NCBI GenBank assembly: GCA_017889745.1
Contig: JAGGAG010000029.1
Location: 1-18,552 of the forward strand
DNA length: 18,552 bases
Direction: 5' to 3'
Source: Gemmatimonadota bacterium
GTDB lineage: Bacteria; Gemmatimonadota; Gemmatimonadetes; Gemmatimonadales; GWC2-71-9
Shown: in pieces, positions 16,044 to 18,552 of the stretch
How positions within the stretch are numbered: position 1 is the first letter of the stretch
Layout: each line of letters begins with the position of its first letter
Made by a program: the position numbers and the translations under genes
Notes under the pieces: model-generated
The model's database searches: none
What the model saw: the letters and a program-made list of their open reading frames with translations, nothing else
Told to the model about the DNA's origin: nothing

Positions 16044-17597
16044 TCAGACCCCCCAGTAGCTGTTGCTGTCCAGCGCCGCCGCCTCGAGCGACTCGGCGTG
16101 GCGCGACTTGTTCAGCGCGTTGATCATCGCCCGCGCACTGGCCTCGACGATGTCGGTGGAGGCGCTGTGCGCGCTGAAGGTGCGGCCGTCGACCCGCACC
16201 TGCAGGAAGACCTGGCCCACGCTGTCGCGGCCCGGGGTGACCGAGCGGAGGCTGAGGCTCTCCACCTCGATGGTCTTGCCGACGATCTCGCTGACGGCCG
16301 CAAAGGCAGCCGCGATCGGGCCGTCGCCGGTGCCGGAGGCGTTGCGGGTGCCGGCGTACGGCCCGGCGAGCGTCACATCGGCCGTGGCCGTGCCGCTGCC
16401 GCACACCACGCGCAGCTCGCGCAGCTGGAACTCCTCGGGCGCATCGTGGAAGCTCTCGTGCAGCAGAGCCAGCAGGTCCTCGTCCAGGATCTGGCGCTTG
16501 CGCTCGGCGAGCTGCAGGAACGCCAGGTAGATGCCGCCCAGCTGCTCATCCTCGAGGTCGTAGCCCAGCTCCTGGAAGCGGCGCGCCAGGGCGTGCCGCC
16601 CCGAATGGCGGCCCAGCACCAGCGAGGACCGGGCAATGCCGACGGTGTCGGGCTCGATGATCTCGTAGGTCAGGCCGTTCTGGAGCACGCCGTGCTGGTG
16701 GATGCCCGCCTCGTGCGCGAACGCGTTGCGTCCGACGATCGCCTTGTTGGCCTGGGGGAAGGCGCCGGTCAGGTGGGAGAGCATCTGGCTCGTGCGGTAC
16801 AGCTCGCGCGACTCGATGCCGGTGTCGAAGGCGTACTGGGAGGCGCGCACGCGGCCCGCCATGACGATTTCCTCCAGCGCGGCGTTGCCCGCCCGCTCCC
16901 CGATGCCGTTGATGGTGCACTCCACCTGCCCCGCGCCGGCGCTGATGGCGGCGAGCGAGTTCGCGACGGCGAGGCCCAGGTCGTCGTGGCAGTGCGCGCT
17001 CAGGACCACGCCGGCCGCCGCGGGTACCCGGCGGCGGACCTCCCGGAACATGGCGCCGTACTCCTCGGGCGTGGCGTAGCCGACGGTGTCGGGCAGGTTG
17101 ATGGTGGTGGCGCCCTCGCTGATCGCGACCTCCACGCAGCGGCACAGAAAGTCGAGCCCCGTGCGGCTCGCATCCTCGGCGCTCCATTCGACGTCGTCGG
17201 TGAAGCTCTTCGCCCGCCGCACGCTCTCGCGGATCCTCTCCACAGCCTCCTCGCGGGTCATCCGCAGCTTGGCCTTGAGGTGCAGGTCGGAGGTGGACAG
17301 GAAGACGTGGATGCGGCTGCGGGCGGCCCCCCGGATCGCCTCGCCCGCCAGGTCGATGTCCCGGTCGGTGCAGCGCGCGAGGGCGGCAATGACCGGCCGC
17401 CGGACCTGGGCCGCGATCTCCTGCACGCTCCGGAAGTCCGTGTCGGAGGACGCGGGGAAGCCGGCCTCGATCACGTCCACCCCGAGCACCTCGAGCTGCC
17501 GGGCGAGCCGCACCTTCTCCTCCACGGAGAGGCTGTTGCCGGGCGCCTGTTCTCCGTCCCTGAGTGTCGTGTCGAAAACGATGACCCTGCGTGTCAT
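16044..17597 (-). CDS. leuA: 2-Isopropylmalate synthase with leucine-regulatory domain
   Basis: A 517-residue committed enzyme of leucine synthesis, joining acetyl-CoA and 2-oxoisovalerate. The TIM barrel opens with FDTTLRDGEQAPG (8-20); D14, H202 and H204 (SAHCHDDLGLA) and N238 (GERAGNAALEE) are the metal and active-site residues. HEAGIHQHG marks the linker. The C-terminal domain (about 390-510, including NASGTGDGPIAAA) is the allosteric leucine-binding region, so feedback inhibition is expected. It is the first gene of the operon. ATG 17597 has AGGGAGAG about 7 nt upstream; another ATG 5 nt upstream is out of frame and followed at once by a stop (ATG GCA TGA). An intrinsic terminator and leader peptide precede it, implying attenuation control. 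Confidence 0.97.
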   Translation of the reverse strand: MTRRVIVFDTTLRDGEQAPGNSLSVEEKVRLARQLEVLGVDVIEAGFPASSDTDFRSVQEIAAQVRRPVIAALARCTDRDIDLAGEAIRGAARSRIHVFLSTSDLHLKAKLRMTREEAVERIRESVRRAKSFTDDVEWSAEDASRTGLDFLCRCVEVAISEGATTINLPDTVGYATPEEYGAMFREVRRRVPAAAGVVLSAHCHDDLGLAVANSLAAISAGAGQVECTINGIGERAGNAALEEIVMAGRVRASQYAFDTGIESRELYRTSQMLSHLTGAFPQANKAIVGRNAFAHEAGIHQHGVLQNGLTYEIIEPDTVGIARSSLVLGRHSGRHALARRFQELGYDLEDEQLGGIYLAFLQLAERKRQILDEDLLALLHESFHDAPEEFQLRELRVVCGSGTATADVTLAGPYAGTRNASGTGDGPIAAAFAAVSEIVGKTIEVESLSLRSVTPGRDSVGQVFLQVRVDGRTFSAHSASTDIVEASARAMINALNKSRHAESLEAAALDSNSYWGV

Positions 17598-17616
17598 GCC
17601 ATGCTCTCCCTGGTGC

Positions 17617-17655
17617 GGAAAACGAAAGCGCCGCGAACCCGTTGGTCCGCGGCGC
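17617..17655 (-). terminator. Attenuator: intrinsic terminator before leuA
   Basis: On the minus strand GCGCCGCGGACC (17655-17644) pairs with GGTTCGCGGCGC (17639-17628): 12 pairs including one G-U, with loop AACG. TTTCGTTTTCC (17627-17617) follows, a classical intrinsic terminator. It stands between the leader peptide and leuA, ending about 30 nt before the leuA start, so it would stop transcription before the operon. Its first arm can pair instead with 17719-17708 in the leader ORF. Confidence 0.88.
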
Positions 17656-17687
17656 CCCTGCTGGTCTCTGCGAGTCCTGCTATCGAC

Positions 17688-17786
17688 TCATCTGCTCGCT
17701 ACCGGCACGCCGCGGAACCCGCCCCGTCCAATAAGAAGGACCGGAAGGACACCAAGGAGGACCAGAAGCAGGCCGTTGAGATTCAT
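17688..17786 (-). CDS. Leu/Val/Ile-rich leader peptide of the leu/ilv operon
   Basis: A short ORF, 32 residues from ATG 17786 (MNLNG...) to TGA 17690-17688. Residues 6-19 read LLLVLLGVLPVLLI: eight Leu, three Val and one Ile in 14 positions. Overall 15 of 32 residues are branched-chain. Five of its nine Leu codons are CTT, a codon absent from the ten Leu codons of the visible gltB and the eight of the PII gene. It ends 32 nt before the terminator preceding leuA. This is the architecture of ribosome-mediated attenuation: shortage of charged tRNA-Leu (or Val/Ile) stalls the ribosome in the run. The same frame is open further up, with ATGs at 17843 and 17855, so the peptide could be 51 or 55 residues. 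The Shine-Dalgarno at 17786 (GGAC) is weak, so the true start is uncertain. Confidence 0.8.
   Translation of the reverse strand: MNLNGLLLVLLGVLPVLLIGRGGFRGVPVASR
17708..17719 (-). promoter_or_regulatory. Antiterminator segment in the leu leader
   Basis: On the minus strand GGTTCCGCGGCG (17719-17708) overlaps leader codons 23-27. CCGCGGCG is perfectly complementary to the first arm of the downstream terminator, with A-T and two G-C pairs beyond a 1-nt bulge. A ribosome stalled in the Leu run (codons 17-18, 17738-17733) would leave it just exposed. Upstream, GCGGAGCCC (17832-17824) can pair with the same region (9 pairs, one G-U) and could hide it when the leader is not translated. Pairing was read by eye, not computed. 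Confidence 0.65.
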
Positions 17787-17868
17787 GTCGTCCGTTGCTG
17801 CGATTCGGGTTCGTGGAACCGACGGGCTCCGCGCCGCCTGCATAAAAATACCCATGCGCCGGACTGGG

Positions 17869-17898
17869 AGGGTACCCAAGCGGCCGGGCGGCTGTCAA
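17869..17898 (-). promoter_or_regulatory. Candidate leuA operon promoter
   Basis: On the minus strand a consensus TTGACA (17898-17893), an 18-nt spacer and TACCCT (17874-17869). The predicted start near 17862 gives a leader of about 265 nt that contains the leader peptide and terminator. The -10 region CGCTTGGGTACCCT recurs with one change upstream of the kinase operon. Confidence 0.6.
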
Positions 17899-17963
17899 GT
17901 GGGTAGTTGCCACACCGGAAATCCGGAGCGGCCAGGTGGTGTGGCGCCGTGCCGCCACTTGAC
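17894..17963. repeat. Nested inverted repeats between leuA and gltB promoters
   Basis: GTCAAGTGG (17894-17902) is inverted as CCACTTGAC (17955-17963); each copy overlaps the -35 box of one of the divergent promoters. Inside lie GCCACACC (17909-17916) / GGTGTGGC (17938-17945) and the palindrome CCGGAAATCCGG (17915-17926). The arrangement could be an operator for one shared regulator or simply two similar promoters placed back to back. Confidence 0.5.
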
Positions 17964-17986
17964 CCATGCATCCGACGGTATAACTA
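17959..17986 (+). promoter_or_regulatory. Candidate gltB promoter
   Basis: TTGACC (17959-17964), a 16-nt spacer, then TAACTA (17981-17986). The predicted start falls at about 17993, practically on the first base of the leader ORF ATG (17994). The tandem ATGCATGCATGC (17986-17997) follows the -10. Confidence 0.5.
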
Positions 17987-17993
17987 TGCATGC

Positions 17994-18068
17994 ATGCTGA
18001 TCGATCGACTTCAGGCCGCCACGGCTATTATCGTCAATTCTCCGCGCTCGTTGGGAGCGGTTGGGTAG
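17994..18068 (+). CDS. Possible leaderless leader peptide of gltB
   Basis: A 24-codon ORF (MLIDRLQAATAIIVNS..., TAG at 18066-18068) that begins at the predicted transcription start, so it may be translated as a leaderless message. It contains Ile-Ile-Val at codons 12-14; eight of 24 residues are Leu/Ile/Val, and it has one Gln and no Glu. Its last codons (20-23) form the arm GGGAGCGG, which can pair with the downstream terminator. A ribosome reaching the stop would cover that arm and favour termination. The amino-acid signal is weaker than in the leuA leader, so the ORF may be real or may coincide with a protein- or ligand-sensing RNA. No known family recognised. Confidence 0.45.
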   Translation: MLIDRLQAATAIIVNSPRSLGAVG

Positions 18069-18127
18069 TTGAGCGTGCAGTAGCACGCCCCCGACCCCGC
18101 TCCCTGGCGAGCGGGGTTTTCGTTTTT
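18053..18127 (+). terminator. Attenuator before gltB: terminator with competing antiterminator
   Basis: Terminator: CCCCGCTC (18095-18102) pairs perfectly with GAGCGGGG (18109-18116), loop CCTGGC, then TTTTCGTTTTT (18117-18127). Competing fold: GGGAGCGG (18053-18060) pairs perfectly with CCGCTCCC (18097-18104), extended by TTGGG (18061-18065) with CCCGA (18090-18094) and capped by the hairpin GCGTGC-AGTA-GCACGC (18073-18088). The two folds exclude each other. The terminator lies about 48 nt before the gltB start with no gene between the promoter and it except the short leader ORF. Confidence 0.82.
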
Positions 18128-18153
18128 CGGGCCCGGCCTCTCCGGCCGGCCCG
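18128..18153 (+). other. Second hairpin between terminator and gltB ribosome-binding site
   Basis: CGGGCCCGGCC (18128-18138) pairs with GGCCGGCCCG (18144-18153) with one bulged base and loop TCTCC. It follows the U-tract directly and ends 11 nt before the AGGAGG of gltB. It may limit ribosome access or protect the message; no evidence for either. Confidence 0.45.
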
Positions 18154-18174
18154 ACGTCACCATCAGGAGGACGC

Positions 18175-18552
18175 ATGGCCGCACCTGGGCAGCGGATCCG
18201 CTCGGCCACCCCCGACCCCGACCATGGCGCCCACGCGCGCGTCGTGGACACCGCCGGCCTCGACGCCTTCCGCGAGCATGACGCATGTGGCGTCGGCTTC
18301 GTGGCGCAGTCATCCGGCGCACGGTCGCACGAAGTTGTGCAGATGGCGCTCGAGGCGGTGGCCCGCGTGGCACACCGCGGCGCCGCCTCCACCGACAACT
18401 CGGGCGATGGCGCCGGGCTGCTCACGCAGGTACCTCATCGGCTCTTCTATCGCGACGCCTATCGGCTCGGGCTGCGCCTCGAGGCGGGCCGGCCGTTCGC
18501 GGTCGGGGTGTTCTTCCTCCCCGTCGACCCGGAGGCCCTCGCCCAGTCGACG
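18175..18552 (+). CDS. gltB: Glutamate synthase large subunit, N-terminus only
   Basis: The first 126 codons of the large (alpha) subunit of glutamate synthase, which makes two glutamates from glutamine and 2-oxoglutarate; the gene continues past the right edge. EHDACGVGFVA places C38 as the N-terminal nucleophile of the class II glutamine amidotransferase domain after removal of a 37-residue propeptide, comparable to the E. coli enzyme. ALEAVARVAHRGAASTDNSGDGAGLL is cut by family-typical residues (HRGA, SGDGAG) of the same domain. The start ATG 18175 follows a perfect AGGAGG (18165-18170) by 4 nt. It is divergent from leuA and preceded by its own attenuator. Its product supplies the amino donor for the branched-chain pathway encoded next door. 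Confidence 0.95.
   Translation, partial: MAAPGQRIRSATPDPDHGAHARVVDTAGLDAFREHDACGVGFVAQSSGARSHEVVQMALEAVARVAHRGAASTDNSGDGAGLLTQVPHRLFYRDAYRLGLRLEAGRPFAVGVFFLPVDPEALAQST

Noticed and set aside
17597..17862. T-box riboswitch before leuA (GGGCGGGTTCCGCG resembles a T-box sequence)
   Set aside because: The match has an insertion and a changed base, no stem I with AG bulge or specifier loop was seen, and a Leu-rich leader ORF explains the terminator better.
18001..18127. Glutamine (glnA-type) riboswitch upstream of gltB
   Set aside because: I could not find the conserved loop sequences of that RNA family; only a terminator/antiterminator pair is supported.
17990..18174. Longer ORF from ATG 17990 running through the gltB terminator into gltB
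   Set aside because: It is in a different frame from gltB, has a basic, low-complexity translation, and would read through terminator and hairpin structures.

Overview
The window is a GC-rich, densely coded stretch of a Gram-negative-type chromosome. An outer-membrane beta-barrel protein ending in Phe and several Sec signal peptides indicate two membranes. The gene content (membrane-anchored Ser/Thr kinases, an OmpL-like porin beside amtB, a leu/ilv supra-operon) fits a Gemmatimonadota-like bacterium. That placement is an inference from general character, not from a marker gene. I see no mobile element, CRISPR array, tRNA or rRNA.

Layout. (1) 1-2719, minus strand: two adjacent paralogous Ser/Thr protein kinases; the downstream one runs off the left edge. 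(2) 2930-3421, plus: a hot-dog acyl-CoA thioesterase, convergent with (3) a minus-strand beta-barrel porin (3476-4669). (4) An unusually AT-rich divergent control region (about 4910-5215) between the porin and an ammonium module, amtB-PII (5286-7261), followed by ilvD (7358-9028), all plus strand. (5) 17597-9093, minus: one tightly packed branched-chain amino-acid operon, leuA-ilvB-ilvN-ilvC-leuC-leuD-leuB, ending in a small secreted protein of unknown function. Most junctions are 4-nt ATGA overlaps. (6) 18175 to the right edge, plus: the start of gltB (glutamate synthase large subunit), divergent from leuA.

How the genes work together. AmtB and PII bring in and sense ammonium, GltB makes glutamate, and glutamate is the amino donor for the last step of Leu/Ile/Val synthesis. 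With ilvD, the window holds every enzyme from pyruvate to the branched-chain 2-oxoacids except threonine deaminase and the transaminase.

Most interesting part. The 577-bp leuA/gltB divergent region appears to carry two independent transcription attenuators, one facing each way. The leuA side encodes a leader peptide with a run of 12 Leu/Val/Ile in 14 residues, heavy in the CTT codon. A segment near its end can pair with the first arm of a strong intrinsic terminator just before leuA. The gltB side has a near-leaderless 24-codon ORF whose end can pair with the first arm of a second perfect intrinsic terminator. The two promoters have mirror-image -35 boxes. Two protein-level oddities fit altered nitrogen and branched-chain control: the PII protein lacks the uridylylation tyrosine (Tyr51 is Val), and IlvN has lost residues known to bind the feedback inhibitor valine.
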